Assembly: GCA_029946105.1 (NCBI GenBank)
Contig: JAQSDW010000078.1
Coordinates: 1-48,465, forward strand
Direction of reading: 5' to 3'
Source of the DNA: Reyranella sp.
GTDB taxonomy: Bacteria > Pseudomonadota > Alphaproteobacteria > Reyranellales > Reyranellaceae
Length of the DNA: 48,465 bases
In this document: positions 8,290-17,201 of the stretch, piece after piece
Layout: each line of letters opens with the position of its first letter
Position numbering within the stretch: the stretch's first letter is position 1
Notes under the pieces: model-generated
The model's input: only the letters and a program-made list of their open reading frames with translations
What the model was told of the DNA's origin: nothing
Database searches by the model: none
Position numbers and translations under genes: made by a program

Positions 8290-9511
8290 GGTAGCCGCTG
8301 CGCCGCCGCTGGCTGACCAAGAGCAGGCCCAGCAGCATCAGGTTCAGGAGATTGAACGCGAGTGCGGCCTGAAAGGCCGAACGGTAGGACAGCGTCGCGT
8401 CGAAGATCGCGCCGCCCAGCCAGCCGCCCACGGCCATGCCGGCCATCGCGAACAGCATGACCACACCCAGACGCCAGCCGCTGATGGTGGGGCCGTAGAG
8501 ATAGCGCAGGATGAGCGCGTAGCCCTGCACGATGGCGATGTAGGGAATGCCGTGGATGACCGAGAGCGTGTAGACGCCGGACAGGCTCTCGACGAAGACG
8601 AACCCCAGCAGCGAAGCGATCTGGATGAGGGCGCAGAGCAGGCTCACCTTGATCGGGCTGATATAGTCGGAGAGCTGGCCCATGGCGAAGGTCGCGGCCA
8701 CTGCCGTCAGCAGGATCAGCGCAATCGCCTCGGAGCCGCGCGCCGAGGAGAAGCCGAGGTCGCCGCAGAAGGCCACCATGTGCACGAACGGTACGGCCAT
8801 GGCGGTGCAGCAGCAGAAGGCCGCGGCCGAGAGCAGCACCATGATGGAGAGCGACGGCATCGGCAGGGCCGAGTGATCTTCGGCCGGCCGCGCCGCCTTG
8901 CTGCGCGCGATCGGCGAGGGCCGTATGTAGAAGGCGCACAGGAATATCAACACGCCGGCCGAGACGCCGTAGATCACCAGCGTCTGGCGCCAGCCGACTT
9001 CGGGCAGAAGCCAACGATAGATCTGCGGCCAGACGAACCCCGAGATCGCCGGCCCGACCGAGATAAGCGACACCGCCGTGCTGCGGCGACGGTCGAACCA
9101 GCCCTGGATGTTGTTCATGGCCGGCGTGAAGGTGGCGGAATTGCCGAGGAAGCCCAGCGGGATGGCATAGCCGAGGTAGAGCGCCATGACATCGCCGCTG
9201 CTGGCGAGCCAGCCTCCGGCCAGGATCGAGACGCCAGCGATCAGCAACGGCACGCGCGGGCTGGTGCGGTCGGCCAGCCAGCCCATGAAGACGCCGCCGA
9301 CGCCCATGGCGAAGAAGCCCACCATGTAGGCGAACGACGGCACGGCGCGGCGGTCGCCGAACTCCGCGGCTATTTCCTTCAGCGCCACGACCGGCAGGTA
9401 GATCGCGCCACCGCCCAGGCCGATGCAGAACATCGACACGAACGCCAGCCGCCAGGCGTAGGGGCTGTCGACCCCGGCCGAACGCGACGCCACACCCGAC
9501 ACTGGCGTCAC
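8276..9511 (-). CDS. MFS transporter
   Basis: A 411-residue major-facilitator protein with about twelve hydrophobic segments spread through the chain. The loop 2-3 motif appears as GWLADRTSPRVPL near residue 79, with the basic/acidic residues typical of MFS carriers. It probably moves an organic anion across the inner membrane. Its start overlaps the arylsulfatase stop by 4 bp (ATGA), so the two are translationally coupled; the carrier may import a sulfate ester or export or take up a product of desulfation. It shares 14 bp at its 3' end with the convergent Bug receptor gene. Confidence 0.9.
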   Translation of the reverse strand: MTPVSGVASRSAGVDSPYAWRLAFVSMFCIGLGGGAIYLPVVALKEIAAEFGDRRAVPSFAYMVGFFAMGVGGVFMGWLADRTSPRVPLLIAGVSILAGGWLASSGDVMALYLGYAIPLGFLGNSATFTPAMNNIQGWFDRRRSTAVSLISVGPAISGFVWPQIYRWLLPEVGWRQTLVIYGVSAGVLIFLCAFYIRPSPIARSKAARPAEDHSALPMPSLSIMVLLSAAAFCCCTAMAVPFVHMVAFCGDLGFSSARGSEAIALILLTAVAATFAMGQLSDYISPIKVSLLCALIQIASLLGFVFVESLSGVYTLSVIHGIPYIAIVQGYALILRYLYGPTISGWRLGVVMLFAMAGMAVGGWLGGAIFDATLSYRSAFQAALAFNLLNLMLLGLLLVSQRRRSGYLSLP

Positions 9512-11763
9512 TCGCGCGCCAGCGCCGCCGTGGCTGCCTGCTCGTCGAGCACCTGGTCGTCATCCATGAGCACCGTCACCTTGCGCAGCTTGCCGGTGAA
9601 GGTGAACGGCGCCTCGTAGTGCGACACCGGGCTCGAACGGTCGCGGCCGATGTCGAGGCCCGACCACGAGATGAAGCTGATGAAGCCGTTCTGGACATCG
9701 AAACCGCCGGCGGCCTCGCCATCGATCAGCAGGGTGGCGATATTGCGGCCCTGGCTGCGCCGCATGCGCACACCGAGCCGTCGGTCGCCCGCCGGCACCA
9801 TCCGGTCGGAGACGATCAGGTGATGCTCGCCGCCGATGTTCATGTCGTAGGCGAGCTTTCCGTCCTTCATGTAGAGCGAATAGCCGGTGGTGGCATCGCC
9901 GTGGGCGATCAGCACGCCCTCGGTCATCGCGCCATCGACATGGGCGGCGGCTTCGATCGTATAGGAGCGGTTGCGCACGTCGGGCGCCACGTCGGTCGGC
10001 ACATGGCCCATGCCGGCGTGGAAGACGAAGTGCTTGCGCGGCCCGTGGAACCGCTTGGCGTTGTCGCCGAAGCGCTGCTGGAAGCGATCATCCAGCGGCA
10101 GCACCTTGTGCGCCCCGGCCTGCCGCCACCATTCCTCGATCATTGCCGCGAGCCGCTCGGGCTCGCGCTCGGCGAGGTCCTCGTTCTCGTTGAAGTCCTT
10201 GTCGAGGTGATAGAGTTCCCACTTGTCGTTGGCGAAGTCGCTGCCGGGCGGATGAAACGACACCGCCTTCCAGCCACCCTGCACCAGGCCGCGATGGCCG
10301 AACATCTCGAAATACTGCGCCTTGGACTTGGACTTCGCGCGCTTGTTCTTGAGGCTTTTGGCAAAACTGGTGCCCTCGAGCGGCATCTGCTTCACGCCAT
10401 TGACCGTTTTGGGCGGCTTGACGCCAACGACATCGAGCAGGGTCGGTACCAGATCGCTGGCATGGCAGAACTGGTGGCGCAGCTCGCCACGGGCCGCGAT
10501 GCCCTTGCCCCACGCCATCACCAGCGGATCGCGGATGCCGCCGCCGTGGGTGTTCTGCTTATAACGCTTGAGCGGCGTGTTGGCGGCCATGCCCCAGCCC
10601 AGCGGGAAGTTGGAGTGGGTGTCGGGGCCACCGATGTCCTCGATGCGCGCGATCTTCTCGTCCAGCGTCTCGCGGCGCAGGTTGTAGGGGCCCATGGCGT
10701 TGACCATGCCGAACGGGCCGCCCTCCTGGCTGGCGCCGTTGTCGGACATCACGACCACCAGCGTATTGTCGAGCTGGCCGGCGGCCTCGAGGAACGCCAT
10801 CAGCCGCGCGATGTGCTGGTCGGCATGGTCGAGCATGGCGGCATAGGCTGCCTGAAGGCGCGTGAACATGCGCCGTTCGCCCTCGCCCACCTCGGCCCAA
10901 GGCCTGACGGCATCGTTGCGCGGCGGCAGGCGCGTGCCCTTGGGCACGATGCCCAGCGCAATCTGCCGCGCGAGCCGGCGTTCGCGCTCGGCGTCCCAGC
11001 CCTCGGCGAAAATCGCATCGTACTTGGCGATCAGGTTGAACGGCGCCTGGTGCGGCGCATGGCAGGCGCCGAAGGCGAGCCAGGTCAACCACGGCGTCTC
11101 GGCATTGTCGGCGACATGGTCGGCGATGTAGCGGATGCCCTGGTCGACCAGGTCGGACGTGAGGTGATAGCCCGTGGCAAAGGTGCCGGGCGGATCGACC
11201 GGCGTGTTGTCGCGTACCAGTTCGGGCGCGTACTGATCGGTCTCGGCATCCATGAAACCGTAGTAGCGATCGAAGCCGCGGCCGAGCGGCCAGCCGTCGA
11301 ACGGGCCGGTCGCGCCCGACTCGGTGAGCGGCGTCACATGCCACTTGCCCAGCATGTAGTTGCGATAGCCGTGCGGACGCAGCATCTCGGCGATGGTGCC
11401 GGCCTCGCGCGCGATCTTGCCGCGATAGCCGGGATAGCCTGAATCGAAATTGGCGAGGCAGCCGACGCCGACCGAATGATGGTTGCGCCCGGTCAGGAGC
11501 GCCGCGCGCGTGGTCGAGCACATCGCGGTGGTGTGGAAGCCGGTGTAGCGCAGGCCGCGGCCGGCAATGGCATCGATGGCGGGCGTGGAAATGGGTGAGC
11601 CGTAACAGCCGAGATCGGAGAAGCCGACGTCGTCGAACAGAATGACCAGGATGTTGGGCGCGCCGGTGCCATTGATGCCCGCGGGCCGCTTCGGACCTTC
11701 CGGCCAGTACGGCTGCGACTCCTGGACGGTCTTCCCGATCTTGCCGTGTCCTTGACCCGTCAT
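9508..11763 (-). CDS. Arylsulfatase (type I sulfatase) with atypical maturation motif
   Basis: A 751-residue sulfatase resembling the large bacterial arylsulfatases. The N-terminal metal site NILVILFDDVGFSDLGCYG (37-55) and the downstream VVVMSDNGASQEGG segment are clear, and the C-terminal 250 residues form an extra beta-rich domain seen in this subfamily. The formylglycine motif should read C-x-[P/A]-x-R; here it is CSTTRAALLTGR (82-93), so Cys82 and Arg86 are kept but the middle position is Thr. No signal peptide is obvious. I start at MTGQGHGK because AAAGGGAA precedes it; an in-frame start 69 bases upstream lacks that support. No sulfatase-maturating enzyme is in the window. It is coupled to the MFS gene downstream. 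Confidence 0.9.
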   Translation of the reverse strand: MTGQGHGKIGKTVQESQPYWPEGPKRPAGINGTGAPNILVILFDDVGFSDLGCYGSPISTPAIDAIAGRGLRYTGFHTTAMCSTTRAALLTGRNHHSVGVGCLANFDSGYPGYRGKIAREAGTIAEMLRPHGYRNYMLGKWHVTPLTESGATGPFDGWPLGRGFDRYYGFMDAETDQYAPELVRDNTPVDPPGTFATGYHLTSDLVDQGIRYIADHVADNAETPWLTWLAFGACHAPHQAPFNLIAKYDAIFAEGWDAERERRLARQIALGIVPKGTRLPPRNDAVRPWAEVGEGERRMFTRLQAAYAAMLDHADQHIARLMAFLEAAGQLDNTLVVVMSDNGASQEGGPFGMVNAMGPYNLRRETLDEKIARIEDIGGPDTHSNFPLGWGMAANTPLKRYKQNTHGGGIRDPLVMAWGKGIAARGELRHQFCHASDLVPTLLDVVGVKPPKTVNGVKQMPLEGTSFAKSLKNKRAKSKSKAQYFEMFGHRGLVQGGWKAVSFHPPGSDFANDKWELYHLDKDFNENEDLAEREPERLAAMIEEWWRQAGAHKVLPLDDRFQQRFGDNAKRFHGPRKHFVFHAGMGHVPTDVAPDVRNRSYTIEAAAHVDGAMTEGVLIAHGDATTGYSLYMKDGKLAYDMNIGGEHHLIVSDRMVPAGDRRLGVRMRRSQGRNIATLLIDGEAAGGFDVQNGFISFISWSGLDIGRDRSSPVSHYEAPFTFTGKLRKVTVLMDDDQVLDEQAATAALARE

Positions 11764-11852
11764 GCGTTTCCCTTTTTCGTTGGAAAGGTTGTCCGACACT
11801 TGGCCCATTCGATCAACCTTGTCGCAAATCATGGCTCGGGTTAGGGAAAGTC

Positions 11853-12617
11853 ATGGCTCAGTTCACTTCCGACGGGCTTTCGCTCGCCTATGACGAGTTC
11901 GGCCCTCCCGACGCAAAAAAAGCGATCGTGCTGGTGCATGGCTTCTCGGCCAACCGGTACGAGAACTGGAAGCGCATGGGCTGGTACGACGCCATCGCTT
12001 CCAAGGGCCTGCGCGGCTTCGCCCTCGACAATCGCGGCCACGGCGAAAGCGCCAAGCCGCACGATCCCGCCAAGTACGATCGCGACGCCATGGCACGCGA
12101 CGTTTTTGCACTCATGGACCATGCCGGCGTCGAGCGCGCCCATCTCCTGGGCTTTTCCATGGGCTCGCACATCGCGCTGACGGCTGCACTCGTCGATGGC
12201 GGCCGCATCGACCATCTCGTGGTGGCGGGCGTCGGCAGCCGCATGTTCGAGCCGCCGCGCGACGAGGGTGCGATGGCCGAGGCGATGGAGGCCGAATCGC
12301 CCGACTCGATCTCCGATCCGATGCTGAAGAGTTTTAGGCACTTTGCCGACGAGCAGAAGGAAGACCGTCTTGCCTTGGCGGCCTGCTCGCGCGGCGCCCG
12401 CGTGCCACTCTCACGCGACTCGCTCATGGCGATCCGCCAGCCGACGCTTGTCGTGGCCGGCGCCCGCGACCAGCTCGCCGGCCCGCCGCAGGGCCTGGCC
12501 GAGGCCATCCCCGGCGCCAAGGCGGTGACGCTACCGGGGTGCGATCACTTCTCCTGCATCGGCCATCCGCTGTTCAAGGCGAGTGTATTCGACTTCTTCG
12601 ACGGCTGGCTGGAGTAG
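11853..12617 (+). CDS. Alpha/beta hydrolase
   Basis: A 254-residue alpha/beta-hydrolase. The oxyanion-hole HGFS (29-32), the nucleophile elbow GFSMGS with Ser102, the acid segment GARDQL and the His-bearing GCDHFS near the C-terminus give a complete triad. LDNRGHGES (58-66) is the usual pre-elbow motif. It likely hydrolyses an ester or a C-C bond in the cytoplasm. The AGGGAAAG ribosome site is good. It is the first gene of a six-gene plus-strand operon and is divergent from the arylsulfatase across 89 bp. Confidence 0.92.
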   Translation: MAQFTSDGLSLAYDEFGPPDAKKAIVLVHGFSANRYENWKRMGWYDAIASKGLRGFALDNRGHGESAKPHDPAKYDRDAMARDVFALMDHAGVERAHLLGFSMGSHIALTAALVDGGRIDHLVVAGVGSRMFEPPRDEGAMAEAMEAESPDSISDPMLKSFRHFADEQKEDRLALAACSRGARVPLSRDSLMAIRQPTLVVAGARDQLAGPPQGLAEAIPGAKAVTLPGCDHFSCIGHPLFKASVFDFFDGWLE

Positions 12618-12621
12618 CGCC

Positions 12622-13353
12622 ATGGCGAAGAGCGCGGCCCGCGTTTCGTTCAAGTCGATCCAGGCCCGCGCCGCCCGGCGCAAGGGCGGCGAGAAGGTGC
12701 TGGCGACGCTGTTGCCGAAGCCGCGCAACAACAAGGCACTGGCCAAACTCCCCGACGATCGCGTGCTGGCCGAGATGGCACGGCGCGTGTTCTGCGCCGG
12801 CTTCGTCTGGAGCGTGATCGACAAGAAGTGGCCGGGCTTCGAGGAAGCGTTCCTGGGGTTCAATCCCAAGCGGCTTCTGTTCCAGCCCGCCGAATTCTGG
12901 GAGCAACTCACGCAGGACAAGCGCATCGTGCGCAATCCGACAAGCATCAGGTCGGTGCGCGCCAACGCGAAATTCGTGAGCGACATCGCGGTCGAGCATG
13001 GCAGTTTCGGCAAACTCCTCGCGAACTGGCCGGCCGACGACCAGATCGGCCTGCTCGACGTGGTGGCCAAGCGCGGCGCGCGGCTTGGCGGCTTCTCGGG
13101 ACAGTATCTGCTGCGCTTCCTCGGCCGCGACTCCTTCATCCTGACGAAAGACCTGCTGATGTGCCTGCGCGATTCGGGCGTGCCGATCAGCGACAAGGGC
13201 ACGTCGAAGAAGGACCTCAAGCTCGCCCAGCAGCAGATCAATGCGTGGGCCCAGGAGAGCGGTCTGCCGCTCACCCACATCTCGCGTATCTGCTCTCTGT
13301 CGATCGGCCAGAATCATCCGGCCGAACGGTTGAAGGAAGCGATGCGCGCATGA
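12622..13353 (+). CDS. Tag-like DNA-3-methyladenine glycosylase I family protein
   Basis: A 243-residue protein resembling the helix-hairpin-helix Tag glycosylases, which remove 3-methyladenine from DNA. Similar segments are RRVFCAGFVWSVIDKKWPGFEEAFLGFNP (about 53-81), matching the Tag region that pairs a substrate-binding Trp with a helix, and a following RNPTSIRSVRANAKF helix. The N-terminal Cys/Trp and distal His/Cys zinc ligands of E. coli Tag are not seen, and the N-terminus is a basic extension instead. It starts 4 bp after the hydrolase stop and overlaps the racemase-like gene by 4 bp (ATGA), a surprising place for a repair enzyme. Assignment rests on weak similarity read by eye. Confidence 0.65.
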   Translation: MAKSAARVSFKSIQARAARRKGGEKVLATLLPKPRNNKALAKLPDDRVLAEMARRVFCAGFVWSVIDKKWPGFEEAFLGFNPKRLLFQPAEFWEQLTQDKRIVRNPTSIRSVRANAKFVSDIAVEHGSFGKLLANWPADDQIGLLDVVAKRGARLGGFSGQYLLRFLGRDSFILTKDLLMCLRDSGVPISDKGTSKKDLKLAQQQINAWAQESGLPLTHISRICSLSIGQNHPAERLKEAMRA

Positions 13354-14090
13354 CCGACATCCTGCTGATCAATCCCAACACGACCGCGTCGATCACCGAC
13401 CTCGTGCTGAAGACGGCCAGGGGCTTCGCCCGGTCCGATACGAAGCTGCGCGCGGTGAGCGGCGCCTTCGGGCCACGCTACATCGCGTCGCGTGCCGCCT
13501 ATGCGATCGCGGGGCATGCGGCCCTCGACGCGCTGGCCAACGATACAGGTGCCAAGGATGCCGTGGTGCTGGCCTGCTTCGGCGATCCCGGACTCGCTGC
13601 CCTGAAGGAAGTGAGCCCCGTGCCGGTGGTCGGCATGGCCGATGCCTCGATCCTGCAGGCCTGCGCGCTCGGCAATCGCTTCTCCATCGTGACCGGCGGC
13701 GAACGCTGGAAATCCATGCTCGAGGAATTCGTGGCGAGCCACGGCCTCACTTCGCGCCTCGCCTCCGTGCGTACCGTGGCACCGACCGGCGCCGCCATCG
13801 CGCGCAATCCGAAGGCGGCGATGGCGCTGCTGGCCAGGGGCTGCACGGCTTGCGTACGCGAGGACGGCGCCGACGTCGTCATCCTGGGCGGCGCGGGTCT
13901 CGCGGGCCTCGCCGCCAAGCTGAAGGCGAAGGTCGAAGTCCCTCTTCTCGATGGGGTTGCTTGCGCGATCTCCATGGCCGAGGGGCTCGCCCTGCAGAAG
14001 CCGTCCAAGGCAACGCGCGGCACGCTCGCCCGACCGGCGCCGGTCGAGAGCATCAATCTCTCCAAAGGCCTCGCAAAGCTGCTCGGATAA
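13350..14090 (+). CDS. Asp/Glu/hydantoin racemase-family protein
   Basis: A 246-residue member of the Asp/Glu racemase superfamily closest in layout to hydantoin and allantoin racemases. LLINPNTTASIT (5-16) is the usual N-terminal phosphate/carboxylate loop. The first catalytic Cys is present (VLACFGDPG, Cys76). The second, normally in a GCAG motif, is replaced by glycine (ILGGAGLAG, position 181), so a two-base racemisation is not possible in the standard way; a one-cysteine chemistry, as in arylmalonate decarboxylase (which keeps the opposite Cys), or an isomerase role is conceivable. It is coupled to the Tag-like gene upstream by ATGA and followed after 16 bp by the FAH-family gene. Confidence 0.85.
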   Translation: MTDILLINPNTTASITDLVLKTARGFARSDTKLRAVSGAFGPRYIASRAAYAIAGHAALDALANDTGAKDAVVLACFGDPGLAALKEVSPVPVVGMADASILQACALGNRFSIVTGGERWKSMLEEFVASHGLTSRLASVRTVAPTGAAIARNPKAAMALLARGCTACVREDGADVVILGGAGLAGLAAKLKAKVEVPLLDGVACAISMAEGLALQKPSKATRGTLARPAPVESINLSKGLAKLLG

Positions 14091-14106
14091 TCCTAGGCTC
14101 GCGGCC

Positions 14107-14949
14107 ATGCGGTTGGTCAGCTTTCGCCATGCGGGCGCACAAAAAATCGGTGCGGTCGTGGACGGCGGCATCGTCGATCTGTCGGCCCAGAGTGGCGGCC
14201 GCTGGACGAGCCTGCGGGCCGTCATCGCCGCCAAGGCGCTGGGCGAACTCGCCGCCGCGGCCAAGAACGCGTCGGCCGATTTCAAGATGGACGAGGTCGA
14301 ATGGCTGCCGGTCATTCCCGACCCTGAAAAGATCCTCTGCATCGGCCTCAACTACGCGAGCCACGTCGGCGAAGTGGGACGCGCGCTTCCCACCGTTCCC
14401 AGCGTCTTCTCGCGCCTGCACAACACATTGGTGGCTCAGGGTAGCGATATCGTGCGGCCCAAGGCCTCGATCGACTTCGACTTCGAGGGTGAGCTCGCCA
14501 TCGTGATCGGCGAACGTTGCCGTCACGTCTCGCGCGCCAGCGCCCTCTCCGTCGTCGCGGGCTACACCTGCTTCCTCGACGGCAGCGTGCGCGACTTCCA
14601 GAAGCACTCGACGACCGCGGGCAAGAACTTCCCGGCAACCGGCCCGCTGGGGCCGTGGATGGTCACGTCCGACGTGATCGCCGATCCGCAGCGGCTCGAG
14701 CTCACGACGCGGCTGAATGGTACCGTCGTGCAGCACGACACGACCGATCACATGATCTTCGACGTCGCCACCATCATCGAATACCTCTCGACCGTGACTT
14801 GGCTCGAGCCGGGCGACATCATCGCCACCGGCACGCCCGACGGCGTCGGCATGGGCCGCAAGCCGCCGCTCTGGATGAAGCCCGCCGACAAGGTCGAGGT
14901 CGAAATTTCCGGCATCGGGACTTTGAGCGTCAATGTCGTCGACGAGTGA
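14107..14949 (+). CDS. Fumarylacetoacetate hydrolase-family protein
   Basis: A 280-residue FAH-superfamily enzyme, a metal-dependent hydrolase, decarboxylase or isomerase of 2-oxo or dioxo acids from ring-cleavage and related pathways. Landmarks are ILCIGLNYASHVGE, the metal-ligand stretch FDFEGELAIVIGE, a LDGSVRDFQ segment where relatives have NDVSARDWQ, and the GTPDGVGMGRKPP loop near the C-terminus. Length fits the short single-domain type. It overlaps the MFS gene by 17 bp and follows the racemase-like gene closely, so this operon probably imports and degrades an aromatic or dicarboxylic compound. Confidence 0.92.
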   Translation: MRLVSFRHAGAQKIGAVVDGGIVDLSAQSGGRWTSLRAVIAAKALGELAAAAKNASADFKMDEVEWLPVIPDPEKILCIGLNYASHVGEVGRALPTVPSVFSRLHNTLVAQGSDIVRPKASIDFDFEGELAIVIGERCRHVSRASALSVVAGYTCFLDGSVRDFQKHSTTAGKNFPATGPLGPWMVTSDVIADPQRLELTTRLNGTVVQHDTTDHMIFDVATIIEYLSTVTWLEPGDIIATGTPDGVGMGRKPPLWMKPADKVEVEISGIGTLSVNVVDE

Positions 14950-16186
14950 ACCGCTCGGCCTGCCGGCCGATTCAGCCTCCGGCACGAAATGGAGCCGAGA
15001 GACCAAGGTGATCGCGCTGATCGCCGTCGCGCATTTCGTCAGCCACGTGCACATCATGCTGCTGCCGCCGCTTTTCGGCGAGGTGCGCGAGGCCTTCGGC
15101 GTCAGCTACATCCAGATCGGTCTGGCGCTGACGGCTTTCAATGTCGCCTCGGCGCTGCTGCAAACGCCGGCCGGCTTCCTGGTCGACCGCATCGGCCCGC
15201 GCGCCATGCTGACCGGCGGGCTGCTGCTGGGCGCCGCGGCCATCGCCGCCGCCGCCCTGCTGCCGGGCTACTGGTTCTTCGTCATCTCCTATGCCTTCCT
15301 CGGCGTCGCCAACACCGTCTATCACCCGGCCGACTACACGATCCTGTCGGCCACCGTCGACCACAAGCGAATCGGCAAGGCCTTCTCGATCCATACCTTC
15401 GCGGGCTATCTCGGCTCCGGCATCACGCCCGCCCTGGCGCTGGCCTGCGCGGCGATCTGGGGCTGGCGCGGCGCCTTCCTGTTCGTCGCCTGCCTCTCGC
15501 TCGCCACCGCGCTGCTTCTGATCGTGGCCGGCAGCATCCTGCCCGGGGTCGTGCACAAGCCCAACCAGGAGCCAGCGAAGAGCGCCGCCAAGGTCGGCCT
15601 CGACCTGCTGCTGAGCGCGCCGATCCTGCGCAACCTTCTCTTCTTCTTCTGCCTCGCCATGGCCAATGGCGGCATCCAGACTTTCACCGTCGTCGGCATG
15701 GGCGCCATCCACGACACGCCCTTCTCGGTGGCCAACGTGGCGCTCTCGGGCTTCCTGTTGTGCAGCGCCGGCGGGGTGCTGCTGGGCGGCATCGTGGCCG
15801 ACCGCACGCCGCACCACGAGCGCGTCGCAGCGATTGGTTTCGCCTGCACCTCGACCATGGCCGTCCTGATGGCCTGGGTGAACATGCCGGCGGTCGTCCT
15901 GATCGGCGTAATGTCGGCGGGCGGCTTGCTGAACGGCATGATCCAACCGTCGCGCGACATGATGGTACGCGCCGTCACCCCGCCCGGCTCGTTCGGCAAG
16001 GTGTTCGGCTTCGTCAGCACCGGCTTCAACCTGGGCGGCATGGTCGCCCCACTGCTCTACGGCTGGCTGATGGACCGCGGCGAGCCGCGCGCCATCTTCA
16101 TGATCGTCACAGGCTTCATTCTTCTCGCGCTGGTGACCGCCATCACGCGCCGCAAACCTGAAAGCATCGCCCCATGGACTCGCTGA
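14933..16186 (+). CDS. MFS transporter
   Basis: A 417-residue major-facilitator carrier. After a cytoplasmic N-terminus of about 23 residues, twelve hydrophobic segments follow; PAGFLVDRIGPRAML near residue 79 is the loop 2-3 motif, and GGIVADRTPHHERV is its counterpart in the second half. The ATG lies inside the end of the FAH gene (17-bp overlap) and the stop lies within the nitroreductase gene (13-bp overlap), so these three are translationally coupled. It is the likely uptake or efflux step for the compound handled by the operon. Confidence 0.92.
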   Translation: MSSTSEPLGLPADSASGTKWSRETKVIALIAVAHFVSHVHIMLLPPLFGEVREAFGVSYIQIGLALTAFNVASALLQTPAGFLVDRIGPRAMLTGGLLLGAAAIAAAALLPGYWFFVISYAFLGVANTVYHPADYTILSATVDHKRIGKAFSIHTFAGYLGSGITPALALACAAIWGWRGAFLFVACLSLATALLLIVAGSILPGVVHKPNQEPAKSAAKVGLDLLLSAPILRNLLFFFCLAMANGGIQTFTVVGMGAIHDTPFSVANVALSGFLLCSAGGVLLGGIVADRTPHHERVAAIGFACTSTMAVLMAWVNMPAVVLIGVMSAGGLLNGMIQPSRDMMVRAVTPPGSFGKVFGFVSTGFNLGGMVAPLLYGWLMDRGEPRAIFMIVTGFILLALVTAITRRKPESIAPWTR

Positions 16187-17028
16187 TCGTTGCCACACCC
16201 TCCAAGACCGAAGCGCTGGAGCGCCGCTACGGCGCTGGCGCCCTCAAGGAGTGGCAGGGGCCGCCGGCCAGTCCGTGGAACGAGACCATCGCGCTCATGC
16301 TCGATCACCGCTCGGTGCGCAGCTACAGACCCGACCCGCTGCCGCCCGGCACTCTGGAGACTCTGATCGCCGCGGCGCAATCGGCCGCCACCAGCTCCAA
16401 CATGCAATGGGTCTCGGCCGTCGCCATCACCGATCCCGCCAAGAAGAAGGTACTGGCCGAAATCGCCGGCAACCAGAAGCACATCGAGCAATGCCCGCTC
16501 TACATCTGCTGGGTGGCCGACATGTCGCGCAACCAGCGCATTTCGGACGCCGAGAAGACCGACTTCGAATGCATGCCTTGGCTGGAAAGCTTCATGGTCG
16601 CCTGCGTCGATGCATCCCTTGCCGCCCAGAACGCCGTGGTGGCCGCCGAATCGCTCGGCCTGGGCACCGTCTATATCGGCGCCATGCGCAACGACCCGAT
16701 CAAGGTCGCCGAGCTGCTGGGCCTGCCGCCGCAATCCTTCGTCGTATTCGGTCTCTGTGTCGGCTACGCCGACGGCAAGGCCAAGAGCGAGGTGAAGCCG
16801 CGCCTGCCGCAGTCGATCGTGCTGCACAAGGAACGCTACGACGCCACCAAGGAAGCAGCGATACGCGCCACCTACGACGCAGAGATGAGCAAGTTCTCGG
16901 CCCGCCACGAGCTGCAGGCCGCGACCTGGACCCAGCGCGTGCTGAATCGCCTCGGGCCGATCAAGTCGATGAACGGCCGCGAGACGATCCGCGCCTCACT
17001 GAAGAAGCTCGGGTTCGAACTCAAGTAG
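16174..17028 (+). CDS. NfsA-like nitroreductase family protein
   Basis: A 284-residue FMN-dependent nitroreductase-fold protein similar to oxygen-insensitive NADPH nitroreductase/flavin reductase. HRSVRSYRPDPLP (45-57) supplies the FMN-phosphate contacts and AAQSAATSSNMQWVS the next contact region; ESLGLGTVYIGAMRN is the second FMN segment. About 60 C-terminal residues are basic and helical beyond the core fold, as in NfsA. It may reduce a quinone, nitro group or double bond in the pathway. It is the last gene of the operon; a weak GCGTCC/GGACGC inverted repeat lies just after its stop, without a T-tract. Confidence 0.9.
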   Translation: MDSLIVATPSKTEALERRYGAGALKEWQGPPASPWNETIALMLDHRSVRSYRPDPLPPGTLETLIAAAQSAATSSNMQWVSAVAITDPAKKKVLAEIAGNQKHIEQCPLYICWVADMSRNQRISDAEKTDFECMPWLESFMVACVDASLAAQNAVVAAESLGLGTVYIGAMRNDPIKVAELLGLPPQSFVVFGLCVGYADGKAKSEVKPRLPQSIVLHKERYDATKEAAIRATYDAEMSKFSARHELQAATWTQRVLNRLGPIKSMNGRETIRASLKKLGFELK

Positions 17029-17168
17029 CGTCCGCAGAAGAGGACGCCGGACTGTCACTTTCGCCCGTATCCACAAATCGCGAAAAGGCAAAAGCGACGG
17101 GCCTCGCCAATTCTGGACAGGCATTTTCGACCGCGGCCGAAGAGCCGCGCCGTCCAGCCGGCGTCCAC

Positions 17169-17201
17169 AAATAAAAAGGCCGGCGCGGAAAGCGCCAGCC
17201 T
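17169..17201 (-). terminator. Intrinsic terminator on minus strand without minus-strand gene
   Basis: Read on the minus strand the sequence is AGGCTGGCGC, loop TTTCC, GCGCCGGCCT, then TTTTATTT. The RNA would form a fully paired 10-bp stem (one G-U wobble) followed by a U-tract. Read on the plus strand the wobble becomes a C-A mismatch and no T-tract follows, so the signal belongs to the minus strand. There is no minus-strand gene between 17169 and the broken/GNAT region, so it most likely ends a short transcript that includes the element at 17193-17276. Confidence 0.7.

Noticed and set aside
9619..11442. 607-codon plus-strand open frame over the arylsulfatase
   Set aside because: It is the codon-position shadow of the sulfatase gene; no motif and no ribosome site.
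17021..17192. Continuation of the copy-1 small ORF to 85 codons
   Set aside because: It would run through the intrinsic terminator and beyond the part shared with copy 2; only the first ~18-28 codons are supported by comparison.
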